Positions 38,066 to 48,613 of a DNA stretch of 64,000 nucleotides are shown here, piece by piece. Under the pieces are notes generated by a model. The model worked only from the letters and a program-made list of their open reading frames with translations. It searched no databases and was not told the DNA's origin. The position numbers and the translations under genes were made by a program. How positions within the stretch are numbered: the first letter of the stretch is position 1; the number at the start of each line of letters is the position of its first letter. Source of the DNA: Delphinus delphis (lineage: Eukaryota > Chordata > Mammalia > Artiodactyla > Delphinidae); assembly GCF_949987515.2 (NCBI RefSeq), contig NC_082689.1:7741501-7805500 (forward strand), read 5' to 3'.

Positions 38066-39067
38066 CAATTAGAAAGTTTTAAAACAAGGCTGTTAAACTA
38101 CTGATAAGCTACTCATAATTCATCATAATTTCTGATAAACTACTCTACTTTGAGATCTCTCCAAGCGGAAAGGCTCAGAGAAAGAAGTCTCTGTGAGGCT
38201 GCGCTCTGCCAATGGTCTGACGAACGGCTCCCTCAGCCAATCGTGTGGCCCAACTCATTTTCCAAACTCCCAGAGACTTCCCACAGCGTACAGAGACCAG
38301 GGGAGGAGAGTGAGTTCTCTGGGGCTCGGGTAAGAAATATAAATGAGAAGAAAAAGGCTGCACGATATGGAACAAAGGCTCTACTCTGTAACGTACTGGC
38401 AAGTAATGAGGAAGGAATTGCTGGATCTTAAGAATTACCAACTCTCAGACGTGGAAGTCGACCAGGTCTGAGTGGCAGCTGTCTGAGTCCCAGAGGGCCG
38501 GCAGCATGCCCGTGGTACTCAAGAGCAATCGATACTATTCCGGGCCATTGCTTTCTTCAACAGCCAACGTTCTACAGTCTCCTCAGTTCTCTGCTTTTTC
38601 AGATATTAATCCAGATATTTGTAAACATATAAATCTTTTTGGAAGACAAGGGATAAGAAGAAACACTTTTGTTTTAAAGCCTAACAATCAGATATTGGTC
38701 AACTGCTTTCTACACTTCCATGATTCCTGTTCCCAACTCCCGTAAGAGGGATGTGAGATGGAAACTGGGTGAGGATCAAGTACTGGATCCAGCCTCACCA
38801 GGAAGACCAGATGGGAGTTCTGGTCACGGAGCCACCCAGACAGACACCACGCTTTCGCCTTGGCTCATGTCATCAGGCCCTGGGTGCCTGTGGAGTTGGC
38901 AGGGCAGGTGGGGGGTGGTTCCTGCCTGCCTCAGAGGACACTATTTCAGCGCAGTGATTGAGGAAAGGAGGAGGGGGGAGCCCAGGACTGCCACGCGAAA
39001 CCTCACACAAACTAGGTTCTGGCCGAAGTCAAACCTGCTGGTTGTTGACAAAAAAGCAGCGACTGAC

Positions 39068-39301
39068 CTGATCCAAACGAAGTGCGCCGTCCACAAACCG
39101 CTGTTGGCGTAACTCCTTTGCGATACGGTGGAGGTTCAAAACAGCCCGGTGCACTTCCTCACTGGTGTGCTCCGGGGAGACGGGGGGCAGCTCCTCCTCG
39201 GGGATCTTCCTAGTGGGGCCTTCAATCATGCTCTGTGCATGTTCATAGCTCAGTTTGGTGCAGGAGCGGATGACAGTCTGGCCAAACCATTCACTGAGGA
39301 T
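39068..39301 (-). CDS. DIS3L2: DIS3L2 internal coding exon, RNB domain (about human residues 476-553)
   Basis: This 234-nt minus-strand exon encodes 78 residues, from [14 protein letters not shown] through [13 protein letters not shown] to [10 protein letters not shown]. The acceptor is GTCTTTGCAG and the donor is CAG|GTCAGT. Both boundaries fall between codons, so the exon is phase 0-0. It continues directly from the GK that ends the upstream exon, matching the uninterrupted DIS3L2 protein. The segment belongs to the RNB fold around the RNA channel. The residue matching human Cys489, altered in another reported Perlman syndrome allele, is Cys here (codon 39260-39262). There is no frameshift or stop. 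Open frame extends past both splice sites by chance, so the raw open reading frame (39029-39439) is longer than the exon. Confidence 0.96.
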
Positions 39302-39818
39302 CTGCAAAGACGGACAGGTTGTGAGGGAGAATGTTTTTCGGCTTTTTCTTTCACGCAACCATTCATTCGTACAGATTCTACAGATCCACTGAGCGCCGGC
39401 TTTGTGCTCAGAGCGCCACTTGGTTCTGGCGGGGTACAAAGAGCAGTCATATGGGGAGCTACTGCCCTTAGGGAGCTCAGGGCACGGACTCTGCAGGCGG
39501 TGGAAGTCGACGAGCGGCCTCTAAGCACACGGGAGGCACGGGCGAGGCCGAGCAGGAGGCTTGAGGCGAAGGGCCTGCTGGAGGCTTTCTCATGAGTTGG
39601 GAGAGTGGCCATCAATGCCAAACTGGAAGGGAGAAGAAGGGATGGACGCTGAAGATGTGACAGGTGGGGAATCTTACTGGACCTGATGGGGGCTGAAAGA
39701 GAAGGTGCGGTCATGGACAGAAACAGAGAACACAGGTGCAAAGCAGGACGGAGGCAGAGAGAAAACCAATTCCAGTTTGCTCTATTTGGAGCATTTATGT
39801 AGAGACAAAGGTCCAGAA

Positions 39819-40012
39819 CAGGGTTTCTCAGCCCTGGCACTACTGGGCTAATTCTCTCTTGTGCTCTGTAAAATGCTCAGTGGCATCCTTGGACTCTACC
39901 CACTAAATGCCGGTAGCACCTCCCCCAAACCCCGAGATGAAAACCAAAAATGTCTTCAGACATTGCTAAATGTTCCCTGGGGGAAACGCAGCCCAGCTGG
40001 AGAGCCTTTCAG
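39819..40012 (-). mobile_element. MER20 (hAT-Charlie) DNA transposon, antisense
   Basis: CAGGGTTTCTCAGCCCTGGC, then CCTTGGACTCTACCCACTAA and ATGTCTTCAGACATTGCTAA follow the reverse complement of MER20. It lies about 520 bp from the 39068-39301 exon. Confidence 0.82.
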
Positions 40013-40119
40013 CAGTGGTGCTTGCTGAGTGGTGGGATTAAAGATGTTTAATACTTTCCATGTGTCTGTATTCTCTATAATGAACATTTATTACTTTTAA
40101 AACAAAAATAAAACATTCA

Positions 40120-40475
40120 AATATTTTGGGGACTCCTGGGTCTGAGGTGCAGGGAGGAGATCCAGAGGGCGATCTGCAGCAGGCACTCGGGGCCTGGGGC
40201 AATGACTGGGCTGAAGGTGGGAGCTGGCATCATCGACCAGAGGGTCCAAGAAGGGAAGAAGGGAAGTAGGAGAGTCGAGGCTGCATTCTCTACGCCCTCC
40301 TCCATTTTGGGGAGCCAAAAGAGAAACTGGAGAATGGAAACAAACAAAAACCAAGGGAGTTCAAAGAGCCAGGAGAAAGACTGGGAGCGTCCAATATTAG
40401 GAGAAACAGGAGAAAGGGCCTCAGAGAAGGGGGACTCAAAAGCTACAGCAGACACTCCCGGCACTTCTGACGAGA
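40120..40475 (+). repeat. Ancient purine-rich repeat fragment (unclassified)
   Basis: Resembles the later part of the family at 5830-7110 (GCAGGGAGGAGATCC, CAGAGGGTCCAAGAAG, GCCTCAGAGAAGGGGGACTC). Low certainty. Confidence 0.3.
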
Positions 40476-40489
40476 GAGGCACCGCTTAC

Positions 40490-40690
40490 ACACTTTCCGT
40501 ACGGCAACTATTGAACTCACACAGCAACCCTAGGAGGTAGGTATTTTATTATCCTCATTCTGCAAATGAGGAAAGCAAGGCAGAGACACATTAAATAAGC
40601 TGCCCAAGGTCATACCACTAGAGAACGGCAAAGCCAGGAACTGAACGCAGGCAGGCCCGCCCCAGAGTCTGAGCGCTCAACCACTAGTGT
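40490..40690 (-). repeat. MIR, antisense
   Basis: ACAGCAACCCTAGGAGGTAG, TGCAAATGAGGAAAGCAAGG, GCTGCCCAAGGTCATACCAC and GAGCGCTCAACCACTAGTG. Confidence 0.8.
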
Positions 40691-41014
40691 ATGTCAAATG
40701 CCACTTGGATGTCAACGAAGACGGAAACAAAGAAAAGGTCTTTGCATTCAGTTACTGGTGGTCTTTAGGAAGGCTATTTTAGGGGGCAAAGTATGGCGAG
40801 GGGCGGCGGACAGGGTCGAATTGCAAAGATCTCAGGCATGTGCTGGGAATGGATTACAGGGATGCTGCCACAGCACTTCTCGTCCTCAGGGCAACCAGAG
40901 CCCTGCCTTTCCTCAGCCTGGCACACACATGCCACGTGCCACTCAAACAGCAACATCTTCTGCGTGTGTTATGATGGGAAAAAGTTTGGGACGCTCTGGG
41001 TTAAGGATGGGTGA

Positions 41015-41355
41015 GGGACTTCCCTGGTGGCACGGTGGTTGGGAATCTGCTGCCAATGCAGGGGACACGGGTTCGAGCCCTGGTCTGGGAAGATCCCACA
41101 TGCCGCGGAGCAACTAAGCTCGTGCGCCATGACTACTGAGCCTGCGCTCTAGAGCCCGCGAGCCACAGCTACTGAAGCCCGTGTGCCTAGAGCCCATGCT
41201 CCGCAGCAAGAGAAGCCACTGCGATGAGAAGCCTGCGCACTGCAATGAAGAGTAGCCCCCGCTCGCCGCAACTAGAGAAAGCCCACTCGCAGCAATGGAA
41301 ACCCAACACAGCCAATAAATAAATAAATAAATAAACTTATTTTTTTTTTAAAAAA
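41015..41355 (+). mobile_element. CHR-2-type SINE with (TAAA)n tail
   Basis: Head GGGACTTCCCTGGTGGCACG, box B GGGTTCGAGCCC, two CTACTGA units, and an AATAAATAAATAAATAAA tail. Flanks AAGGATGGGTGA (41003-41014) and AAGGATAGGTGA (41356-41367). Confidence 0.93.
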
Positions 41356-41367
41356 AAGGATAGGTGA

Positions 41368-41780
41368 ATGTCCAGCAGTAGAGGCAATGCAATGAGTGTG
41401 GGTGACCGCTTCCAGAAGGACAGTAGGACAGGGATGTTGTTGAGCAGGCAGGACAGAGGCCTGTGCCGTGTTTGCAGGCAGGGGAAGAAGCCAGTACAAA
41501 AAGAAGATGCGGTGCGAGAGAGCAAAGGGAGTAGTGCCAAGTAGTGCCAAGGCGACCCATCCAGGAGAGAGGAAAAGTGGCCTGGAGAGGGCAGGAAGAA
41601 AAGGGGAGGGGACGGGGGAGGAGATCCCGAGGGGAAGAAGAGAGAAGGTGAGAGCACTCACAGTGGATGGCCCCGATCTCTGGAAAAGTGTAGGACAAAG
41701 AGTGAAGGGGGCTGGGTGGGGTTCAAGGGCATGAAGACAGCGGAGAAGGTCAGAGATAAATGCTGTGGGAAATGTGATTC
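41368..41780 (+). repeat. Ancient purine-rich repeat fragment (unclassified)
   Basis: Purine-rich plus strand with AGGCAGGGGAAGAAGCCAGT and GAGGGGAAGAAGAGAGAAGG. It contains a direct 10-bp duplication AGTAGTGCCA at 41531 and 41541. Resembles the end of the family at 5830-7110. Confidence 0.3.
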
Positions 41781-43159
41781 ACGAGCAGGGAAAAGCCAGA
41801 TGTGCTGAGGGGCAGAGTGCGCTTGGGAGAAGGCAGGGAACTCCAATCGGCCGCAGAAACTTTCTCCCTCGGCTTGCAAACACCCTTTTCATCAAGTAAA
41901 CCACTGTGGTCACAACTTCAGAGACAAGACTTCCCGAAAAAGACCATCTGAAGGGTCCATAGGTGTTTCCAGTGGGGAACGGGAGAGCCCAGCCCACAGC
42001 TGTCCACACCACAAACCTCTAGGGGACACAGCTCCTACCCTGGATAGCTAGAGAGACCCCTCTGATACCCTCTCCTTCCAATGAAGGAAGAACCAGTACT
42101 CTTGAAATGGCAGCCATGAAGCACAGGAAGAGAATGGTAGCGACCACTGACATTTTTCTTTAGTTCAGTGCAAAGAGCCTTATTATGAAGAGTCTTGAAT
42201 CTGTAATATCAGACTTTCTTTCTTTAAAAAAAAACCCTCAAACTATACTTTCTGGATTATTCCAAGAGCTACTCCTATCTCAAAATACAAGCAATTCAAA
42301 TACTGTGCTCATGACTCTTCTGCTATGGCAAGCGGGTCCTGAATTTGGCTCTCAGGAGGTGTCTGTGTGTGCTGAATGCGAGAGAAATGGTAGAGGCAAT
42401 TCTAGGGACTGCCCAACAGTCCTGTGGGGAAGTAGTGCGTGCAGGCCTCCAGAAGAGCCCCTTTCAAGGTCAGCCATGCTTGTCCTTCCATCACACCCAC
42501 ATTTCCTGAAAACTCCCCACTAATGGAGCTGCTCCAACCTCTGCTAGGATGACAGGGCCACGACCTATTCATTCTTGTGGTCGCAAAGTCTTCCCCCTGG
42601 AGAGTCAGCTTGTTTGCTTTTCTCCATTTCATTCCAATCCTGGTCAGTCAATCCTCCTCCTTCTGTGTCCACATCTTTAGCTTGGGAAAATGTTCCTTTC
42701 TGTTCGATTCCACTCCTTTTTCACACACTCCCTCAGGCATCCGGCTCATAGGATATCTGGCCTCTTGAGGTCTGTGTCCTCTTTTCCTAGAAGACACAGG
42801 TAAGCCCTGCACTCACACAGGGTAACCACCGCACACAGGCAGGGAGACTCGTACCACCCTGACTGGGCATCCATTTTCATGCAAACTGCTGGGTCAAGAA
42901 CTGCTTTAAAAAGCTAGTGAAAGCTCCAGGCCCTCTCCCCTGAAGTATTTACAAACAAAATTTTGCAGTAAGTTCCAGGAGGTTCCTAGACACCCTGCCA
43001 CCCTGAAGTCCACGGATCCGGCTCTAAACAGCTTTGTTGCTCCCTCTGAACCCTCATTTATAGGGCTGAGCCCTGACCAGGGGCCACTTTTCATCCTGAG
43101 GGGTTCTTAAAATGTATTAACTGTAACTTGACAAAATCAGAAGTCTCGCACTCCTCATC
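41781..43159. other. Intronic stretch without recognised features
   Basis: 1.4 kb of unique-looking sequence. The open frame at 42185-42523 has no recognisable protein. Confidence 0.55.
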
Positions 43160-43171
43160 AAAACTTGCTAG

Positions 43172-43401
43172 CAGTGGGACTTCCCTGGTGGCGCAGTGGT
43201 TGAGAGTCGCCTGCCGATGCAGAGGACACAGGTTCGTGCCCCAGGCCGGGAAGATCCCACATGCCGCGGAGCGGCCGGGCCCGTGAGCCATGGCCGCTGA
43301 GCCTGCGCATCCGGAGCCTGTGCTCTGCAACGGGAGAGGCCACAACAGTGAGAGGCCCACATACCGCCAAAAAACAACAACCAACCCCCCCCCCCAAAAA
43401 A
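43172..43401 (+). mobile_element. Young odontocete-type SINE with degraded tail
   Basis: Box B GGTTCGTGCCCC and the AACGGGAGAGGCCACAACAG body identify the subfamily. The tail has become AAAACAACAACCAA followed by 11 C and then poly(A). Flanks AAAACTTGCTAG at 43160-43171 and 43402-43413. Confidence 0.93.
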
Positions 43402-43638
43402 AAAACTTGCTAGTAATACAGAATGGCTGCACTATCTCAGTCAGTTTGAGCTACTCTTTTTTTTCCTAACGGGCACCTCTGCTCCTTCAGCTTGTTTTCT
43501 TATCAGTCAACGACAGCACCCACGAACACCAGCAAATCTGAGACTCCGCGCTGATGAGAAGCTCCCCACAGCTCTTTCACCTTACTTGAGCCTCCCTTCC
43601 CTTAATGCCTGCATTCCACAAAATCTGTACCTTCTTTT

Positions 43639-43982
43639 TTTTTTTTAATTAATTTATTTTTGGCAGTGTTGGGTCTTTGTTGCTGCGCGCAGACTTTCTC
43701 TAGTCGAGGTGAGCGGGGTCCACTCTTTGTTGCAGTGCGCAGGCCTCTCATTGTGATGGCCTCTCTTGCTGCGGAGCATGGGCTCTAGGGCGCAAAGGCT
43801 TCAGTAGTTGTGGCATGCGGGCTCAGTAGTTGTGGCTCACGGGCTCTAGAGCGCAGGCTCAGTAGTTGTGGCACACGGGCCCAGTTGCTCCGCGGCATGT
43901 GGGATCCTCCCAGACTAGGACTCAAACCCGTGTCCCCTGCATTGGCAGGCGGACTCCCAACCACTGCGCCACTAGGGAAGCC
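43639..43982 (-). mobile_element. CHR-2-type SINE, antisense
   Basis: The T-rich tail precedes TTATTTTTGGCAGTGTTGGG, and the head is at the right (CCACTAGGGAAGCC). Perfect CTGTACCTTCTTTT flanks at 43625-43638 and 43983-43996. Confidence 0.93.
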
Positions 43983-44689
43983 CTGTACCTTCTTTTGGAA
44001 CATACAAAGGGCTGAAGTGGAAGCTCTGAAGCGCCAACAAGAACATCCTGGCCCAGTGACAGTCGGGCAGCAGAACCTATCCTGCTTCAAAACAATCCAG
44101 TGATTCTGGGAATCGTATCTGACACACGGACTAAAAAAATTCTTAGGCCAAGAAACCACACTGTGGGGAGGCAGCAAGGATACCCATCGCAGCCTTATCC
44201 AGAGAAGGGCAACAGGAAAGCTGAGACCCAAACAGGGCCAGGCGGGGGGCGGGTGTTGGTTTCTGGGGGCAGCGTGCCTTACAGTACAGGAGGAAGGCCT
44301 CTCTGGATGAAACACCTCATTAATTTCCAATTTGGAAACTAGATTCACATCAACGCCCCGTTCGTAACCAGGGCCAGTGGCAGAAGACAAAAGGACAAAG
44401 AGTTTTTCATGGAAAAAGTAAAAAAGCCATGAGGAGCTTCATAAACAGAACCCTTCAAAGAAGAATCATGTCCTTCCTCTTCCCTTCATTTAATCACAGG
44501 ATTTGGGTCACTCCCTTTCTGCAGGCGGCAAGTTTCCTGCGTATACTCTAGGACGCTCTTACGTGGAACGTCAGATTAAATATGTTGCCAATACCGACGG
44601 AAGGCATCTGGCTGGAAAAAAACCTGGTTAGAAACGAGCAAATACTGTCTACCTCAAGACCTACTTTCCGGTAGCAGGTAGGACAGGAA

Positions 44690-44890
44690 GTGGCTCAACA
44701 CTGCAAAGCACCTGGCCCTGCTCGGTGGCAGAACTCTCATACCTACGACCCTTTAAAATCTCTCCAACACATCTGGGAGGAGGGCATTACTCAGCACATT
44801 TTACGCTGAGAGAAAAGGTTGGGGATTTGTGAAAAGTCATACAAACTCCTAAGTGACAGCCAGGATCAGCTCAGACTCAAAATCTAGTGT
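44690..44890 (-). repeat. MIR-like fragment, antisense
   Basis: TTTAAAATCTCTCCAACACA, TTTACGCTGAGAGAAAAGGT and AGTGACAGCCAGGATCAGC follow the antisense MIR order with heavy divergence. Confidence 0.5.
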
Positions 44891-45302
44891 TATTTTTATT
44901 ATATTTCAGCCAAAGGTCATGAAATAGATAGTGAAGTAAACAAAATAATATCAACTTTCTATATTTTATAGATACAAAGTTGTGAGAAAACCATATCCTT
45001 TGAAAACAGTTAATTTCCATTCAAATGTATTTAAAAATTTATCTTCTAAAAAATATGCCAGTGTCTCATTAAGAAATATTTGGTTCGAAAAACTGCTAAT
45101 CGGGTTAATTTGTAATTTTAAGTAATTAGATGCAAAATCACTTCTGTAACATCTCTGGGCTTCTGTACGTAAAATATTTGGTTCAAAAAAACATATGAGG
45201 AAAATGAACTTATTTACAAAACAGAAACAGACTCACAGACATAGAATACAAACTTGTGGTTACCAAAGGGGAAAGGGGGGAGGGATAAATTAGAAGTTTG
45301 GG

Positions 45303-45511
45303 GGCTTCCCTGGTGGCGCAGTGGTTGAGAGTCTGCCTGCCGATGCAGGGGACGCGGGTTCGTGCCCCGGTCCGGGAAGATCCCATATGCCGCGGAGCGG
45401 CTGGGCCCGTGAGCCATGGCCGCTGAGCCTGCGCGTCCGGAGCCTGTGCTCCGCAACGGGAGAGGCCACAACAGTGAGAGGCCCGCGTACCGCAAAAAAA
45501 AAAAAAAAAAA
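45303..45511 (+). mobile_element. Young odontocete-type SINE nested in an L1 3' end
   Basis: Full-length subfamily copy with a 20-nt pure A tail. Flanks AAATTAGAAGTTTGGG (45287-45302) and AAATTAGGAGTTTGGG (45512-45527) are L1 sequence. Confidence 0.95.
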
Positions 45512-45635
45512 AAATTAGGAGTTTGGGATTAGCCGATACACACTACTATACATAAAACAGATAAATAACAAGTCCTAGTATATAGCACAGGGAACTATCT
45601 TCAATATCTTATAATAACCTGTGATGAAAAAGAAT

Positions 45636-45690
45636 ATATATATATTGTTTTTCAGCTATATATATATACACATATACATATATAGAGCTG
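45636..45690. repeat. AT-rich (TA)n and near-palindrome in an L1 tail
   Basis: ATATATATATTG, a TTTTTCAGC spacer, then CTATATATATATACACATAT. Simple-sequence expansion within the L1 3' UTR. Confidence 0.7.
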
Positions 45691-46275
45691 AACCACTTTG
45701 TTGTACACCAGAAACTAACACAACATTGTAAATCAACTATAATTCAATAAAAACACACACATAAACAAACAAATGGAAAACGTAATAGGAAGAAAGAAAC
45801 ATTTTCCTGTCTGGAACAAAACCAGGCTGTTGAGTTGGCCAGGGTCGGGGCGCACAGATTTCTGCCGCTTCTTAGCTGTGGACACGAGGCAATCACCCCA
45901 GGGTGGGGAGGCCCAGTGGTGAAAAAAGGCAAAGGTACCAAGAGGAATGTGTCCGAAAAGAAACTGGGCAGAAAGAGGCAGGGCTCGAAGACAGCTCGGA
46001 GAGGCTGATGGCAACATGTCTGTGATGGGAGGGTGCTGGTGACGTCATGCAGGGAGCAGAGGCAGCGGCGGTGAGGAGCGAGCAGGGGTCTCCCCTGCTG
46101 GGCCTGCTCCTTGCACCAGGCCTACGGTGAAAGAGCGAAGCACAGGTCACTTCTTAAAGAAGAACAGGGAGGACTGTGGTAGGATCAAAGAGTAAGTAAC
46201 AAGACGGAAGCACTGTCAGCAACACGCTTCATTTAGACCTCGCTGTGTCCTCTCCTACTGTGGCCGGACTGGGCC

Positions 46276-46407
46276 TGTTACCCGAAAACTGGGTTCGCCT
46301 CTTGGTGGGTGTCAAGCCAAAAGACACAACCAAGCCGAAGAGCGGGGGAAGGAAGGATTTATTACTTGCAGCAAAAGGAAGGAGAACACTGGGGATCTTT
46401 CCCAAAG
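46276..46407 (-). mobile_element. Retroviral LTR fragment, antisense (inverted arm)
   Basis: The sequence opens TGTTACCCGAAAACTGGGTT and is about 88% identical, by eye, to the reverse complement of 47698-47827. It therefore looks like the R/U5 end of the same LTR in opposite orientation. Homology fades after GGATCTTTCCCAAAG, so most of the LTR is missing here. Confidence 0.7.
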
Positions 46408-46439
46408 AAATAGTGCTGGCTTTTAATCTGTGTTTTCCA

Positions 46440-46990
46440 GATACAAGGAAACCTTTCCCCTTAAGCTAATTATAACCTACAACAACTTTGTAAATTATAC
46501 CTTTGTTGGTAGCATTGAGACATTTTTTTCTCTCTACCTGATTCCTCTAAAAACTGAAAACTCTTAGATTCCCAGCAGCCTTATCAAAGACGCTTAACTA
46601 GCTTAACTAGCTCATGTGCAACAAAACTAAAGGAAATTCTCCAGTGAAACTGCCACAGAGCATAACTACTTACGACAAATATCACTCTGAAGTTTCTATG
46701 ATGAAAAAAGCGGTCCTACAGAACTGCGTGGCCTTTGATATTTTAACAGCTGCTCAAGGAAGAACTTATGCTATAAGACATGCTGAATGCTGCTTTTTAT
46801 ACCTGATGAGTCTTCTAATGTGACTCACCTCATGACGCATATGAAAAAAAATTAAGTCTCTTCTTTGAATGATCCTCTTCCCAGTTTAGGGAAAATGGTT
46901 TGGTTCAGGGGGCTCTTGGATCAAGTCTCTGCTAATGATGTTGCAAAATTGCTGTTAACTGTCTCTCCTGCTGTACTTCTCCGACACCTG
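46440..46990 (+). pseudogene. Endogenous retrovirus env transmembrane-subunit relic
   Basis: The open segment 46614-46823 shows the conserved gammaretrovirus-like TM heptad/disulfide-loop region (LTAAQG followed by a spaced CC pair). The first Cys of the usual CX6CC motif is replaced by Tyr (TAT), and the frame closes soon after, so this is a decayed copy. Upstream sequence from 46440 has stops in all frames but may belong to the same env. It is followed by an LTR in the same direction, as expected for env and 3' LTR. Confidence 0.7.
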
Positions 46991-47163
46991 CTAGAATAAT
47001 GCTATGCAAGTGAGAGGTGCAGACACTACTCCGGCGGACCCCAAAACTTCTCTAGCTCTGGCAACAAGAGAGTTTCACTCCTCTAACCAGGGAGACTACA
47101 ATGCCCACCCTCAGCCCTGTACCCCTCAAGAGAGAAGAGTGAAATATCTCAAGGCGGGGGGCT

Positions 47164-47827
47164 ATGTAAGCAGACAGGATAGGGGGTCCCCAGAGTAAGA
47201 GAACCAGACGGAACTCTCTTAAATAAGAGAAACCATCTAAGGCCTCAGTCATTGTGTGATCTGAGCCTGGCCACAATGCTTGCCCTTGCAGAAGAATAGG
47301 TCTCAGTCGCTGAATTTAAGGGAATGAAAGAAGGTAAAAAGAAACCGCTGTTACCAGGCCAGGGAGCTAACTTAACCATATCGGAGATAATATGTCAGTT
47401 ATAAAGACTCCTAGTTCTGTTTCAACGGTAAAGATTAGCCTCAAGCACATTTCTGAGCTGTTTTGCAAAATTCAAACCCCCCTTGAGTGCTCATCTATCA
47501 GATTAACTGGAACCTACGAATGATGACGTTGACTTTTTCTGATCCTCGTGATTTCAATCAACTACAACCTGGACTCCGTCAACCTCTGCCCCAATTCTAT
47601 GCTGAACCCTCCACCCTCCTTTGCTGAAGCCTTTTCAGGAGTATGCATGCATCCTTAGCTTAAAACTTCCCCAATTTTGCTCCTCGGCGGGACACTGCTT
47701 TGGGAAAGATCCTTGATGTTCTCCTTACTTGCTGCCAGTAATCAATCCTTCCTTCTCTCGCTCTTTGGCTTGGTTGTGTCCTTTGGCTCAACACCCACCA
47801 ACAGGCGAACCCAGTTTTCAGGTAACA
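47164..47827 (+). mobile_element. Endogenous retrovirus LTR, sense (downstream of env relic)
   Basis: The right end is clear: CAACACCCACCAACAGGCGA, then CCCAGTTTTCAGGTAACA, ending in CA as LTRs do. An AGTAATCAATCCTTCC segment could be the polyadenylation region. The left boundary, at TGTAAGCAGACAGG after a G-rich tract, is a guess. I read it as a class I ERV LTR of unassigned family. Confidence 0.6.
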
Positions 47828-48010
47828 GGCCGACTAGTGACCAGTGCCAAGGGGAGCTGAGGAGGGAGCATGGGCGGCAGAGGGCCATGTGTTTGCCAGT
47901 TTTAGTTATAAGGCAGGTTATTTATGCGCTAGAATTTTCTGGAGGATTTATTTGTATAGAGTCAACTGTGTTCTCTTCTACTGTTTCAGATGACTTGCCA
48001 CCAGCCTAGT

Positions 48011-48613
48011 CTGTTGTCCCTCACACTATAATCCGGCCCATTCCTATCGTCAGAGAGGAGGAAATTTTCCTCTACCCTTCTAGGTTCTTCTGGCTGGTCC
48101 AAGAATTACACTGTCATGAGACAGATTAATAGGAGAAAATCAAACAGAAGTTTAATAACATGGTATACGTGGAAGAGACTCAAGAAAGCTGAGTAACCCA
48201 CTAAAATGGCTGAAACCTCACCTTAAATACCACCTTCAACTAAAGACAAAAGAGGATGTTGGGGGTAGTTTAGGATTTAGAAGCAGAGGAAGGAAATTCA
48301 CGTGAAGATGGAAAAGCAAATGTTTGGTAAACAAATGTTTGCCGGGCCTGGCAGAGACAATGGGACACAGAGGAGAATTTTAACAAAACAGATTCTGTGA
48401 GGTTCCTCCCTGTCTACCATACCAAGTTCATCCTATAGTTATCTATGGTGACAACTCCTTCCCTTCGGGAAACAGGTCCTCTACCTACGTTCTTTAGACA
48501 GTTAGGGTAAAGTGAAAGTTTCTTCCTGAGGCTTTTGGGTCTTGATTGTTTTCAGCTCAAAATAATCCGCATGTCAAAGAGACATTCTGGAGTGGCAAAT
48601 TTGCTCCCCTACA
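48011..48613 (-). mobile_element. ERV1-type solo LTR, antisense
   Basis: On the minus strand it begins TGTAGGGGAGCAAATTTGCC and contains GAGACCTGTT-like blocks, then TTATTAAACTTCTGTTTGAT (poly(A) signal ATTAAA context), AATCTGTCTCATGACAG and GACCAGCCAGAAGAACCTAG. That order matches a common mammalian ERV1 LTR. No internal retroviral sequence flanks it. The 48011 end is approximate. Confidence 0.7.

Larger units (their letters stand above)
2400..39067 (-). other. DIS3L2: DIS3L2 intron, complete, 36.7 kb
   Basis: This intron is bounded by the CAG|GTCAGT donor (39067) and the TTATTCAG acceptor (2400). The flanking exons encode adjacent protein segments, so no coding exon is missing. Its identifiable contents are listed separately. 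Stretches of more than 300 bp where I see neither a gene nor a confidently recognised repeat include 4164-4920, 7420-8180, 8340-8950, 15200-16030, 16190-17220, 18746-20300, 20760-21400, 24850-25530, 25945-26800, 27050-28450, 32570-33357, 36004-36510, 37500-37850 and 38081-39067. Confidence 0.9.
45205..45770 (+). mobile_element. L1 3' end split by a young SINE
   Basis: The L1 3' UTR sequence runs up to about 45302 (ACAGACATAGAATACAAACT, a G-rich stretch), is interrupted by the SINE at 45303-45511, and resumes at 45512 with GATACACACTACTATACATA. It ends in AATTCAATAAAAACACACAC. An AT-rich insert of (TA)n type sits at 45637-45685. Confidence 0.85.

Noticed and set aside
39250..39840. A 196-codon minus-strand frame overlapping a DIS3L2 exon
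   Set aside because: It is in a different frame from the exon and has no recognisable product.
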